Positions 1 to 8,073 of a stretch of DNA of 25,522 nucleotides are shown here, in pieces. Position numbers and translations under genes: made by a program. The stretch is taken from contig DASRHK010000029.1 of assembly GCA_035650495.1 (NCBI GenBank), positions 1-25,522 of the forward strand, read 5' to 3'. Under the pieces are notes generated by a model that was not told the origin of the DNA, did not search any database, and saw nothing but the letters and a program-made list of their open reading frames with translations. The DNA is from DASRHK01 sp035650495 (lineage in GTDB: Bacteria > Pseudomonadota > Gammaproteobacteria > Nevskiales > Nevskiaceae). Positions within the stretch are counted from its first letter, which is position 1. Every line of letters starts with the position of its first letter.

Positions 1-462
1 TGGAACACGCGCGCGATCCGCGAAGGCTGGGGTGAAGCCGTGTCGACCAGCGCGGCCTCCGCCCTGCCCGGCACCGAGAAAGTCCTCGCGGTCCGCGAGG
101 AGTTCCTCGACACCGCCGAGCACGCCGCGATCCTGCGTGCGCTCGCGAGCGCTTGCGAATGGCTGTGCGACCCGAGCCACGTCGAGCCGGCCATCGAACT
201 GCTCGCGCCGTACGTCGGGCGCTCGCTGGCGGAGCTGCGTCCGTCGTTCGATGCGAGCTTCCGTTGCGACTTCGTCGCGCCGGCGCGCGTGCCGTTCGTG
301 CGCTTCGATCGCGCGGTCCATCGCCCCGACCTCGCACACGGCGGCTGGTATCTGGAGCAGATGCGCGCTGCGGGACAGATCGAGAGCGACGCCGACGTGG
401 ACGGGATCTGCGCGCGCGCGTTCCGCGCCGACGTGCACGATCGTCATCTCATCGACGGGTGA
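1..462 (+). CDS. NrtA/CmpA/NasS-family nitrate-binding protein, C-terminal part
   Basis: The reading frame is open from the window edge, so the N-terminus is missing and the visible 153 residues are the C-terminal lobe. The pattern WNTRAI..GWGE, then TEKVLAVREEF, then an LASACEWLCDPSH segment and a WYLEQMRAAGQI segment matches the tail of CmpA/NrtA/NasS proteins, which bind nitrate or bicarbonate. The family includes both ABC-transporter solute-binding proteins and NasS, the cytoplasmic nitrate sensor that holds NasT inactive. Which one this is cannot be decided without the N-terminus (export signal or not). No permease or ATPase gene follows; the next gene is convergent after 8 bp. A nasT gene without an adjacent nasS lies at 12009-12599, so a NasS role is a reasonable inference. 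Confidence 0.75.
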   Translation, partial: WNTRAIREGWGEAVSTSAASALPGTEKVLAVREEFLDTAEHAAILRALASACEWLCDPSHVEPAIELLAPYVGRSLAELRPSFDASFRCDFVAPARVPFVRFDRAVHRPDLAHGGWYLEQMRAAGQIESDADVDGICARAFRADVHDRHLIDG

Positions 463-470
463 CGGCCGGA

Positions 471-968
471 TTACTCGAAGCGGATCTCGTCTGCAGCGAA
501 CGGCTTGGCGATCACCTCGGCGTCGAGCGGACACTGCCGATCGCCCAGCAGGTGCTCCCACAGCTTCGCGTCGAACGCCTGCTGCAAGAACAGGTAGCGA
601 CTCGCGTTGATCAGGCTCGCCTGCGTCCATTGCGGACCCGGACGCTGCGATCCCCGGACGCGATAGTGATCCTCCAGCTCGTAGAAGGACAACGGCGCTC
701 CGCCGGTGAAGCGCTGCTCGAGGAAATCGTGCAGGTCGCTGATGCGTTCGTGCCCGACGTCGAAGCAGTGCGCGAACGGCTTGTGCCAGGGCGCGGAAGC
801 GTTGAGCAGCGGATAGATGCCGTACGACCAGGCAAACGCGTAGGACGCGCTGACGGTCCGCTCCGCGGCGGTGTTGCAGAACAGCGCCAGCAGCTGGAAG
901 CGCTGCAGCGAGAACAGCATCCGCACGAGATCGCCGCCGCCCGTCGAGCGCAGCTCGCTCACGCGCAT
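471..968 (-). CDS. Conserved-looking hypothetical protein, 165 aa
   Basis: I do not recognise this protein. It starts MRVSELRSTGGGDLV, 7 bp after the stop of the upstream lipoprotein gene, so the two are probably cotranscribed; a longer in-frame extension would overlap that gene. It has no signal peptide. It is rich in aromatic residues (LQRFQLLALF, YAFAWSYGIYP, ASRYLFLQQAF), carries two His-containing stretches (APWHKPFAHCFDVGHER) and has an acidic C-terminus ending EIRFE. The composition is that of a real folded soluble protein rather than of a GC-rich shadow frame, which would be dominated by Arg and Ala. It converges on the NrtA-like gene with an 8 bp gap, leaving no room for a terminator. 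Confidence 0.6.
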   Translation of the reverse strand: MRVSELRSTGGGDLVRMLFSLQRFQLLALFCNTAAERTVSASYAFAWSYGIYPLLNASAPWHKPFAHCFDVGHERISDLHDFLEQRFTGGAPLSFYELEDHYRVRGSQRPGPQWTQASLINASRYLFLQQAFDAKLWEHLLGDRQCPLDAEVIAKPFAADEIRFE

Positions 969-975
969 CGCTCGC

Positions 976-1467
976 TCATCGGGAGAACGGCCAGAGTGAC
1001 GAAGCGGCTTCGGGGCGCGCCGTGCAGTCGGCGACGCGCTCCCCGGTCGAAGCGTCTGCGATCCACGCACGCGCGCGCCGGGGAATCGAGACGTCGTAAT
1101 CGATCGCGTAGTGGTGACCGGCCGCGAAGTCGGCGGCACAGAGCATCGCATCGGGCGAGTAACGTCCCGGCAGCCGCCAGCCCGTCAGCACGACGTGCGC
1201 GCCCGGCTTGAGCGCCACGCGCTTCGCCCACAGGCCGTCGCCGCTGCCGTTCGGAGTGATCAGGATCGGCGCGTCGTCCACCGATGACAGCACGCAGGCG
1301 GCGTCCTCGACGTTGGCCTGGCTCACCAGCGCCACTTCGTCCGCCGGCGCATCGAGCGGCGGAAACACTTCCGCGTTGTAGGTCCCGTTGAGATAAGCGC
1401 TTATCGACGCGCAGCCTTGCAGCAGCGCGCAGGCGCCGGCCCACATCCATCGCGATGGAGTCTCCAT
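976..1467 (-). CDS. Small putative lipoprotein, 163 aa
   Basis: The chosen start METPSRW gives a short N-terminal signal with the lipobox LLQGC (lipidated Cys 19), so the protein is probably anchored in the outer or inner membrane. An alternative start seven codons later (MWAGAC) is also possible because neither has a strong ribosome-binding site. The mature part looks like a small beta-rich domain: it contains VLTGWRLPGRYS and a late GHHYAIDYDVSIPRRARAWIADASTG segment, a pattern often seen in small lipoproteins of unknown function. It is transcribed away from the sigma-54 envelope operon and is followed after 7 bp by the 165-aa hypothetical gene. Function unknown. Confidence 0.65.
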   Translation of the reverse strand: METPSRWMWAGACALLQGCASISAYLNGTYNAEVFPPLDAPADEVALVSQANVEDAACVLSSVDDAPILITPNGSGDGLWAKRVALKPGAHVVLTGWRLPGRYSPDAMLCAADFAAGHHYAIDYDVSIPRRARAWIADASTGERVADCTARPEAASSLWPFSR

Positions 1468-1523
1468 GCCATCGCCAACGCAGCTTGCATGCCAGCCGGC
1501 ACAGCTCGATTCCTCGCATTTGC

Positions 1524-1561
1524 TGCACCACATTTGGCCGCGCGCGCAACACTGCGGTGCA
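1524..1561 (+). promoter_or_regulatory. Two tandem NtrC-like enhancer sites
   Basis: Two 17-bp windows were compared with the NtrC consensus TGCACC-N5-GGTGCA. The one at 1545-1561 (CGCAACACTGCGGTGCA) matches 10 of 12 defined bases. The one at 1524-1540 begins with a perfect TGCACC but has a poor right half, matching 8 of 12. They are 21 bp apart, two helical turns, and the nearer one ends 42 bp before the -24 GG of the sigma-54 promoter. The same arrangement occurs before the nitrate operon (13449-13486). NtrC as the bound protein is inference. Confidence 0.5.
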
Positions 1562-1602
1562 CGCACCAGCGATCCCGGGTCACGCAGCGATCAGCGTGCG
1601 CG

Positions 1603-1618
1603 TGGCATAGCGATTGCT
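1603..1618 (+). promoter_or_regulatory. Sigma-54 (-24/-12) promoter of the TPR/OmpA-cupredoxin operon
   Basis: TGGCATAGCGATTGCT has GG at 1604-1605 and GC at 1616-1617, separated by exactly 10 bp as sigma-54 requires. It matches TGGCAC-N5-TTGCW except for T at the sixth base. Transcription would begin near 1629, giving a leader of about 58 nt to the ATG at 1687. It is almost identical to the promoters at 11990-12005 and 13527-13542. Confidence 0.85.
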
Positions 1619-1686
1619 TGAGTCCTGCCGTCGCCCACGCGTGGCGGCATGACGGCCAACGGCGGCCAGCTTGCATCTGGGGCTGC

Positions 1687-3285
1687 ATGAAACGTTTCCG
1701 CCGTTGGCTGATTCCGCTGTCGATCGTTGCGCCGTTCGCCGCGCACGCGGGAACGATCGCGCATCGCGACGTCGACGCACTCGCAGCACGCGGGATCGCC
1801 TTCGCGCGCGCGCACCCGCTCGCTCTGCAACAAGGTCTTCTCCTCGCCATCGGCGGCGGCGCGCCCGATCTGCTCCTGCGCGAAGTAGAGCTCTGCGTCG
1901 ACGACGCACCGTGCTTGCGCTACGAATACAACGTCGACGAAGGCCAAGCGCTCGCTGCAGGCGGCTTGCATCTGCTCGAGCTCGGCGACCTCGGCGCGCG
2001 CCGGCTCCGTGCCGACGCAATCGCGGTCGATCCGCACGCGCCTCCTTATGCGGCGCGCACGCGGGCGAAGCTCGATCTGCGGCTGCAGCCGTCCACCGAC
2101 GCGCTGGAGTTGCAGTTCGCTGCAGGCACGCTCGCGCATGAAGCTCGGCTGACGGCGACGCCGCGCTCCGCCGATGCGCTGAGGCCGCGCGCCGCACGCT
2201 ACCTGCTCGCCGACGATCGTCCCTTCGAGGCCGCGGCAATGTTTTCCCAGGCGCCGGCGCCCGTCGGCACATCGATCGACGGTTTCGTGAGCCGCTACAA
2301 CGCGGCCATCGCGACGATCGGCGGCGCCACTCCTGCATCGGGCTTCGAGCAGCTGCGATCGCTCGCGGGCGACGATCACGCCGATCCGTGGCTGCGCGAT
2401 CGCGCCGGCATGACGCTCGGCGAGCAGCTGCTGGCGGCGCGTCGCAACGCCGAAGCCGCGCAAGCATTCCGTGCCGTGCGCAGTCCCGGCCCGTTCGCCA
2501 ATCGCGCATTGCTCGAGCTCGGCTGGACGTTTCTCCTGCCGACGGGCGACGCGGCGTCGAGCCTGCGCCCGGCGTCGTACGCGCTGCCCTCGTCTGCTGA
2601 CCAAGTGGCGCAGCTGCGCCGGCAAACGCCGTTCCGCTATCTGACCGCGGTCGCCGGCGGCGCGCGCGCGGATGATCTTCGCGCCGCGCTGGTGCCGTGG
2701 ATGGAGCTGATCGGCCGCGATCCGTTCGATCCGGCGGTGCAGGAAGGGATGCTCGCGGTCCCCTACGCGCTCGCGCATCTGGGCGCGCAGGAGCAGTCGA
2801 TCGAGTACGCGCAACGCGCGGTCTCGCAGCTCCAGGCCGCGCACACGATGCTCGAGCAAGCGGCGGCGCAGATCGACCCCGCGCTCGTTGCGCTGCTCGA
2901 CGCTCACTTCGACGATGCGCGCGAGGGCTGGCACCAGCAGCTCGGTGCTCTCGCGCCGCAGAAGCGCTGGTGGCTGGGCGATGCGCCGGAGCCGAGCTAC
3001 TACCTGGGCGTGCTGCTCGCCGATCCTCGATTCGTCGAAGCGCTCGCCGACCTGCGCACGCTGCATCAACTGCGCGCCTTCCTCGATCGCACCGGGGACG
3101 CAGCCGACGCGAGCTTGCGCGCCGAGGTGGACCGCTCGCTCGAATCGCTGCGGGCGCAATTGCGCGCGCTGGCAACGGCAGCGCTGACGGCGCGCTCGCG
3201 CGCCACCGCGCATGCGCTCGCCGAGGCGCATCTGTGGATCGCGCGGCTGCGCGATCGCTCGCCGCAGCAGGTGACGAGCCGATGA
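1687..3285 (+). CDS. Exported TPR-like envelope protein, 532 aa
   Basis: The start MKRFRRWLIPLSIVAPFAAHA gives a classical signal peptide with cleavage after AHA (about residue 21), so the protein is periplasmic or outer-membrane associated. Residues about 50-190 look like a beta-rich domain with a Cys pair (Cys70, Cys76). From about residue 180 the sequence becomes helical and repeat-like (YLLADDRPFEAAAMFSQ, GEQLLAARRNAEAAQAFRAV, YALAHLGAQEQSIEYAQRAVSQL), which resembles degenerate tetratricopeptide repeats. Such proteins usually scaffold protein-protein contacts. It is the first gene of a tightly packed operon: its stop overlaps the next start by 4 bp. Earlier in-frame starts (from 1417) would run through the sigma-54 promoter and are rejected. 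I do not recognise a named family. Confidence 0.8.
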   Translation: MKRFRRWLIPLSIVAPFAAHAGTIAHRDVDALAARGIAFARAHPLALQQGLLLAIGGGAPDLLLREVELCVDDAPCLRYEYNVDEGQALAAGGLHLLELGDLGARRLRADAIAVDPHAPPYAARTRAKLDLRLQPSTDALELQFAAGTLAHEARLTATPRSADALRPRAARYLLADDRPFEAAAMFSQAPAPVGTSIDGFVSRYNAAIATIGGATPASGFEQLRSLAGDDHADPWLRDRAGMTLGEQLLAARRNAEAAQAFRAVRSPGPFANRALLELGWTFLLPTGDAASSLRPASYALPSSADQVAQLRRQTPFRYLTAVAGGARADDLRAALVPWMELIGRDPFDPAVQEGMLAVPYALAHLGAQEQSIEYAQRAVSQLQAAHTMLEQAAAQIDPALVALLDAHFDDAREGWHQQLGALAPQKRWWLGDAPEPSYYLGVLLADPRFVEALADLRTLHQLRAFLDRTGDAADASLRAEVDRSLESLRAQLRALATAALTARSRATAHALAEAHLWIARLRDRSPQQVTSR

Positions 3286-6044
3286 GCGCGCGCCTCGCCG
3301 GCGGCTTGCTGATGACGCTGAGCGCAGCGGCGCTCGCCGACGGTGGCACCGTCGCCGGCATGACGCAGCATCACGACAGCCGCTGGCTGTCCCGTCTCGT
3401 CGTGCGCACGCCGTCGATCCTGCCGCCGGCGCCGCAGAGCAAGCTGCCGCCCGACCTCGACGAAGCGCTCGCGCATTACGATCAGGTGATCGCGCTGAGC
3501 ACCGAGCCGGCCACGCGCGTCGAGGCGATGCGCCGCGGCGCGTATCTGCGGGTGCGCTCGGCGGAGGCCGATCCGTCGAGCCAGACCGCGCAAGCGGCGC
3601 TCCATCGCGCAATCGAGCTCTATCGCGCCGTGCTCGCCGAGGCGCCGAACGACGCGGGGAACGATCGCGCGCACTACCAGCTCGCGCGCGCGCACGAATT
3701 GCTCGGCGAAACGGCCGAAGCGAGCGCGCAGCTCACGACGCTGGCGCGTGACTTCCCGGACTCGCCGCTGGCGGGCGACGCGCACTTCCGCGCCGGCGAG
3801 CTGCTCTATCTGACCAGGCAGTACGCGGCTGCCGAGATCGAGTACCGCGCCATCGTCGAGAGCAGCGACACCGCGCCGTACCACCGCTTCGCCGTCTACA
3901 AGTACGGCTGGTCGCTCTACCACCAGGGCAAGCTCGACGAAGCATTGGCGCCGTTCCTGACGCTGATCGCGACCGAGCCCGCCGGATCGGAAATGGCGAC
4001 GGATGCGCTGCGCGTCACGGGGCTGGCCTTCGCCGCGTTGGGCGACGACGCCATCGCAAAGTATTTCGCCAAGCACGGTCAGGAGCCGAGCGACCCCGCC
4101 GCGCTCTATCTCGCAGCCGGCACGCAGCAGGAGCAGATGCAGCGCTACAGCGATGCTGCGTCGACGTTCGCGGCCTACGTCTCGCACCATCCCGACGCGG
4201 CGCGCGCGCCGGAATTCGAGTCGCGCGCAGTGGGCGCCTACGAGCACGGCGGCTTCGCGGACGAAGTGCTGAAGGCGAAGTCCGATTACGTCGCGCGCTT
4301 CGGGCCGGGATCCACGCGGTGGCCTGCGGCGAGCACCGAGCTCGGCAACACGCTGCGCGGCTATCTCGACGACGTCGCGCAAGCGCTGCACGCCAAGGCG
4401 CAGCAGGCACCGGCCGGCGAGGAGCGCACGCGGCTCTTCGCGAGCGCGGCGGACGCGTATCGCCGCCGGCTGCAAGGATTCCCGAGCGATGCGAAGACGC
4501 CCGACATCAACCTGCTCTACGCGGACGCGCTGCTCGAGAGCGGCGATCCGGCGCAAGCAGCGCAGCAGTACCTGCACACCGCTTACGAGCTGCCGTCGCA
4601 TCCGCGACGTAGCGAAGCAGCGTTCGCCGCCGTGCAGACCTTGCAAGCCATCGCTGATCGATCCGATGCGGCGACACGACCCTCCCCATTGCACGACGCG
4701 ATCACCGCCGGGATCCGGCTTGCCGACGCCTTCCCGCAGCACGCGCAATGGGCCGACGTGATGTCGGCGTCGGCGAGCGACGAAGTTGCGCTCGGCGATT
4801 GGGACGCCGCCATCACGCTCGCGCAGCGCGTGCTCGGCTCCAGGCCGGCGGCGAGTCCGGCCACGCGCAGCCGCATGCTCGGCATCGTCGCCGACGGGCA
4901 CTTCGCCGCAAGCCGTTACGTCGAAGCCGAGCACGCGTATGCGGCGCTGCTCGCCGGCTCCAGCACCAGCGACCCGCAGCGCCAGCCCGTCACCGAGCGC
5001 CTCGCCGCGTCGATCTACAAGCAAGCCGAAGCTGCGCGCACGAGCGGCGATCTGCGCGCCGCCGCCGATGGCTTCCGGCGCGTCGCGCGCGCGACGCCCA
5101 CCGCGTCGATCTGCGCGACTGCGGATTACGATGCCGCGGCGGCCCTGATGGCGCTGCAGGACTGGCGCGCAGCGCGCGCGCAGCTCGAGACGTTCCGCAC
5201 GCGTTATCCCGACCATGCGCTCAGCGTCGAGGTCGACAAGAAGCTCGCCGTCGCGGACCAGAACGATCACCTGCCGTCGAAAGCGGCGGAAGCGTACGCA
5301 CGCATCGCGCGAGCGAAGTCCGAGCCGCTCGACGCGCGCGCCAATGCGTCCTTGCTCTCCGCGCGTCTCTACGACGAGGCCGGCGCGACGGCGCAGGCCG
5401 CCAGCGCTTATCGCAGCCACCTCGCCGATTTCGCGGTGGCGCCCGAGCTTCGGGCCGAGCTCACGCAACGCCTGGCCGACATCGCCGACGAGGCTGGCGA
5501 CGCGGTTGCCTACCGCGGTTACCTCGATCAGATCATCGCGATCGACGCCGCCGGCGGCACCGATCGAACGCGCACGCTCGCCGCGCGCGCCACGCTGGAG
5601 ATCGGCCGGATGCAGGCCGCATCGGCGCGCAGCGTTGCGCTCTCCCAGCCGCTCGCGAAGACGCTGTCGCGTCGCAAGAGCGCGACCGACGCCGCGATCG
5701 CGACGCTGATCAAGGCCGCGGACTATCGCCTCGCCGACGTGACGCCGGCGGCGAGCTACGAAGTCGGGCGCCTGTACACGGATTTCGCCAGCGCGCTGGT
5801 CCATTCCGAGCGTCCGCGCTCGCTCAAGGGCGAGGCGCTCGAGCAATACCAGCTTCTGCTCGAGGAGCAGAGCGATCCGTTCGAGCAGAAGGCGATCGCC
5901 GCGCACGAAGCGAATCTGGCGCGCCTGCGGGACAACGTGTGGAACGCGGCAATCCAGGGCAGCGCCGATCAGCTGTCGTCGCTGGTGCCCGGCCGCTATG
6001 GCAAGCGCGAGATCAACGAGGCGTCCGATGACAGCCTTCGCTAG
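3282..6044 (+). CDS. Large exported tetratricopeptide-repeat protein, 920 aa
   Basis: The ATG overlaps the preceding TGA. MSARLAGGLLMTLSAAALADG is a probable signal peptide. The rest is almost entirely helical hairpin repeats. Clear TPR-type units include AHYQLARAHELLGETAEASAQL, AHFRAGELLYLTRQYAAAEIEY and FAVYKYGWSLYHQGKLDEALAPF (about residues 125-235), and more follow through to about residue 880. The tail (residues about 895-915: W...IQGSADQLSSLVPGRYGKRE) resembles, from memory, the ends of large periplasmic TPR proteins encoded beside ExbBD/TonB- or gliding-type gene sets; no such motor genes are in this window. It probably acts as a periplasmic scaffold for the other products of the operon, a role inferred only from repeats and neighbours. 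Confidence 0.85.
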   Translation: MSARLAGGLLMTLSAAALADGGTVAGMTQHHDSRWLSRLVVRTPSILPPAPQSKLPPDLDEALAHYDQVIALSTEPATRVEAMRRGAYLRVRSAEADPSSQTAQAALHRAIELYRAVLAEAPNDAGNDRAHYQLARAHELLGETAEASAQLTTLARDFPDSPLAGDAHFRAGELLYLTRQYAAAEIEYRAIVESSDTAPYHRFAVYKYGWSLYHQGKLDEALAPFLTLIATEPAGSEMATDALRVTGLAFAALGDDAIAKYFAKHGQEPSDPAALYLAAGTQQEQMQRYSDAASTFAAYVSHHPDAARAPEFESRAVGAYEHGGFADEVLKAKSDYVARFGPGSTRWPAASTELGNTLRGYLDDVAQALHAKAQQAPAGEERTRLFASAADAYRRRLQGFPSDAKTPDINLLYADALLESGDPAQAAQQYLHTAYELPSHPRRSEAAFAAVQTLQAIADRSDAATRPSPLHDAITAGIRLADAFPQHAQWADVMSASASDEVALGDWDAAITLAQRVLGSRPAASPATRSRMLGIVADGHFAASRYVEAEHAYAALLAGSSTSDPQRQPVTERLAASIYKQAEAARTSGDLRAAADGFRRVARATPTASICATADYDAAAALMALQDWRAARAQLETFRTRYPDHALSVEVDKKLAVADQNDHLPSKAAEAYARIARAKSEPLDARANASLLSARLYDEAGATAQAASAYRSHLADFAVAPELRAELTQRLADIADEAGDAVAYRGYLDQIIAIDAAGGTDRTRTLAARATLEIGRMQAASARSVALSQPLAKTLSRRKSATDAAIATLIKAADYRLADVTPAASYEVGRLYTDFASALVHSERPRSLKGEALEQYQLLLEEQSDPFEQKAIAAHEANLARLRDNVWNAAIQGSADQLSSLVPGRYGKREINEASDDSLR

Positions 6045-6639
6045 ATCGATCTTGCTGCTCTTCGCACTGTGGGCCGCCGGTTGTGCGACGACTGCGCCGT
6101 CGCCGTCGCCCACGCGCTCAGCGCCGGCGGCCAGCGACGCAGAGCGCGCCGCGCTCCCGCGTTTCGCCGAAGCGCTGACGCTGATGAAGAACCAGCAGAG
6201 CGACGCGGCGCTGAAAGCGTTCCTCGTACTGGCGCGCGACTATCCGCAGTTCAGCGGACCGCCGACCAACCTCGGCATCCTCTACGCGAAGCGCAAGGAC
6301 ACCGCGTCGGCGATCGCTTCGTTGCGCAAAGCGGTCGCCATCAATCCGCGTAACGCGATCGCCTGGAGCTGGCTCGGCGCGCTGCAACGCAATGCCGGCG
6401 ACTTCGAGCACGCGCGCGAAAGCTATCTCAACGCGATCGCTGCGCGGCCCGACTACGCGCCCGCGCATTACAACCTGGCGGTGCTCTACGACGTCTGCCT
6501 CAAGCGGCCGGCGGAGGCGCTCGCCGAGTACCGCGCCTACCGCGCGCTCGATCCCGATCGCGTGATCGTCGACGCGTGGATCCGCGAGCTCGACGCCACG
6601 CTCGCGCCCACCGCCGTCGCCCAGCGAGGCACGCAATGA
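6028..6639 (+). CDS. TPR lipoprotein, 203 aa
   Basis: The start MTAFARSILLLFALWAAGC gives a type II signal with lipobox WAAGC (Cys19). It overlaps the end of the preceding TPR gene by 17 bp. After a Pro/Ser/Ala linker, residues about 45-170 form roughly four TPR units: FAEALTLMKNQQSDAALKAF, PPTNLGILYAKRKDTASAI, AWSWLGALQRNAGDFEHARESY and AHYNLAVLYDVCLKRPAEAL. The size and layout resemble PilW/NlpI-type TPR lipoproteins that assist assembly of envelope machines, but the identity is not certain. Its stop overlaps the next start (ATGA), so translation is likely coupled. Confidence 0.85.
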   Translation: MTAFARSILLLFALWAAGCATTAPSPSPTRSAPAASDAERAALPRFAEALTLMKNQQSDAALKAFLVLARDYPQFSGPPTNLGILYAKRKDTASAIASLRKAVAINPRNAIAWSWLGALQRNAGDFEHARESYLNAIAARPDYAPAHYNLAVLYDVCLKRPAEALAEYRAYRALDPDRVIVDAWIRELDATLAPTAVAQRGTQ

Positions 6640-6911
6640 TCCGTTGCCTCCTCCTGCTGCTCGGCTTCACTGCGGGCGTCGCGATGGCCGCGACGCCGGC
6701 CGCGCCCGGCACCACGATCGTCGGCGACCGCGAGGCCGCGGTCGGCTTGTTCCTCGACGCTTGGCGCGAGGAAGCCGCGAGCGATCTCGATTGGCCGCCG
6801 GTGCACGAGGCCGAGCCGCTGGCACCGCTGGACCAAGCGGACGTGCGCCGCACCATCGAGCTCGAAGCGCAGCGCGACGCCGTGCGCCGCGCGCGCCTGC
6901 AAACCCATTAG
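6636..6911 (+). CDS. Small exported protein, 91 aa
   Basis: The ATG overlaps the TGA of the TPR lipoprotein gene. MIRCLLLLLGFTAGVAMA is a good Sec signal peptide; the mature protein would be only about 72 residues. It is acidic in the middle (DAWREEAASDLDWPPVHEAEPLAPLDQADVRRTIELEAQRDAVRRAR) and probably helical at the C-terminus. I do not recognise it. Its position inside a strictly coupled operon and its signal peptide argue that it is a genuine small periplasmic partner of the TPR/OmpA proteins. Confidence 0.7.
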   Translation: MIRCLLLLLGFTAGVAMAATPAAPGTTIVGDREAAVGLFLDAWREEAASDLDWPPVHEAEPLAPLDQADVRRTIELEAQRDAVRRARLQTH

Positions 6912-6939
6912 AGAACCTTCATCGAACAGGGAGCTAGCA

Positions 6940-8073
6940 ATGACATCACGGATCCTGATCAGCACACTCTTGGTCGCGGCGCTGCCGCTCGGCGGCTGCA
7001 TGCTCGCTTCGAACGCGATCGACTACAGCTCGTATCCGATTCCGGCGCTGCCCGCGCCGCCGCCACCACCGCCGCCGGTGGCGACGCCTTGCGAGGCCGG
7101 TCCGGGCGAGACGATCTCGCTCGCGGGCTGCGCGACCGGCGACACGCTCGTGCTGCACGGCGTGACCTTCGAGTTCAACAAGGCGACGCTCACGCCCGAC
7201 GCGCGCACCTTGCTCGATCAGGTGATCACCGCGCTCAAGAGCCGCGAGGACATCAAGGTCGAGATCGCCGGGCACACCGACGGCATCGGCTCCGACGCGT
7301 ACAACCAGAAGCTGTCCGAAGCGCGCGCGTCGTCGGTGAAGAAGTATCTGGCCGACGGCGGCATCGCTGATGCGCGCATGACCGCGAAGGGATTCGGCAA
7401 GACGCAGCCGATCGCGGACAACAGCACCGAGGCGGGACGCGATCTCAATCGCCGCGTCGAGCTGCGCGTCGTGGAATCGGCACCGCCGCCGCCCGCCGCC
7501 GCGGCGCCAGCGCCGGCACCTGCGATCGATCACACCGCGATCGTCGTGCTCGAGCCGATCCCGTCCTTCCTGCAGGAGCCCGGCACCGGCATCCCGACGT
7601 CGATCGGCGTGCTGACCATCGTGCCGACGCCGAAGGAATCCGGCCCGGACGAAGTGACGAGCAAGCGCGCGCTACCCGCGAACTACAACGGCAATCATCC
7701 CGCGATGAAGGGCTATCCCGGTTCCGCGTACTCGCCGACGTCCGCTGCGCCGGTTGCCCCACCCGCAGCGTCCAGTGTTCCACCACCGGCCGCGGCAGCG
7801 GCGACCACGACCTCCTCTTCCGTGGCGCCCGCTGCCGCCGGCTCGGTGTCCATCGCGAACTTCGCGTTCGCGCCGTCGGAGATCGTGGTCGCGCCGGCGA
7901 GCGTCGTGACCTGGCTCAATCGCGACAACGTGATCCACACGATCAAGTTCAAGGATCACGAGCAGAAGCTGAAGCCGGGGGAGAGCTATTCGGCGGCGTT
8001 CAGCGATCGCGGCGAGTATCCCTTCCAGTGCGGCATCCATCCGTCGATGACGGGCAAGGTCATCGTTCAGTGA
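6940..8073 (+). CDS. OmpA-family lipoprotein with C-terminal cupredoxin domain
   Basis: An AGGGAG ribosome-binding site precedes the ATG. Lipobox LPLGGC places the lipidated Cys at residue 20, followed by a Pro-rich spacer. Residues about 68-178 are an OmpA C-terminal (peptidoglycan-binding) domain: VTFEFNKATLTPDA, then GHTDGIGSDAYNQKLSEARA with the Asp and Arg that contact diaminopimelate, then GKTQPIADN and NRRVEL. A long Pro/Ala/Ser linker leads to residues about 300-377, a plastocyanin/amicyanin-like fold with a complete type-1 copper ligand set: His333, Cys364, His367, Met370 (DNVIHTI and QCGIHPSMTG). The protein should therefore be lipid-anchored, tethered to the cell wall and able to carry electrons. 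It ends the sigma-54 operon, and its last 14 bp overlap the end of apbE on the other strand. Confidence 0.9.
   Translation: MTSRILISTLLVAALPLGGCMLASNAIDYSSYPIPALPAPPPPPPPVATPCEAGPGETISLAGCATGDTLVLHGVTFEFNKATLTPDARTLLDQVITALKSREDIKVEIAGHTDGIGSDAYNQKLSEARASSVKKYLADGGIADARMTAKGFGKTQPIADNSTEAGRDLNRRVELRVVESAPPPPAAAAPAPAPAIDHTAIVVLEPIPSFLQEPGTGIPTSIGVLTIVPTPKESGPDEVTSKRALPANYNGNHPAMKGYPGSAYSPTSAAPVAPPAASSVPPPAAAAATTTSSSVAPAAAGSVSIANFAFAPSEIVVAPASVVTWLNRDNVIHTIKFKDHEQKLKPGESYSAAFSDRGEYPFQCGIHPSMTGKVIVQ

Noticed and set aside
1636..1664. Inverted repeats around CCACGCGTGG in the leader of the TPR operon
   Set aside because: The local palindrome could fold, but it has no U-tract, no A1/G4 hexaloops and no overlap with the start codon that would suggest a switch.
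8060..8073. Terminator between the convergent OmpA-cupredoxin and apbE genes
   Set aside because: The two coding regions overlap by 14 bp and no stem-loop with a T-run is visible near their ends.
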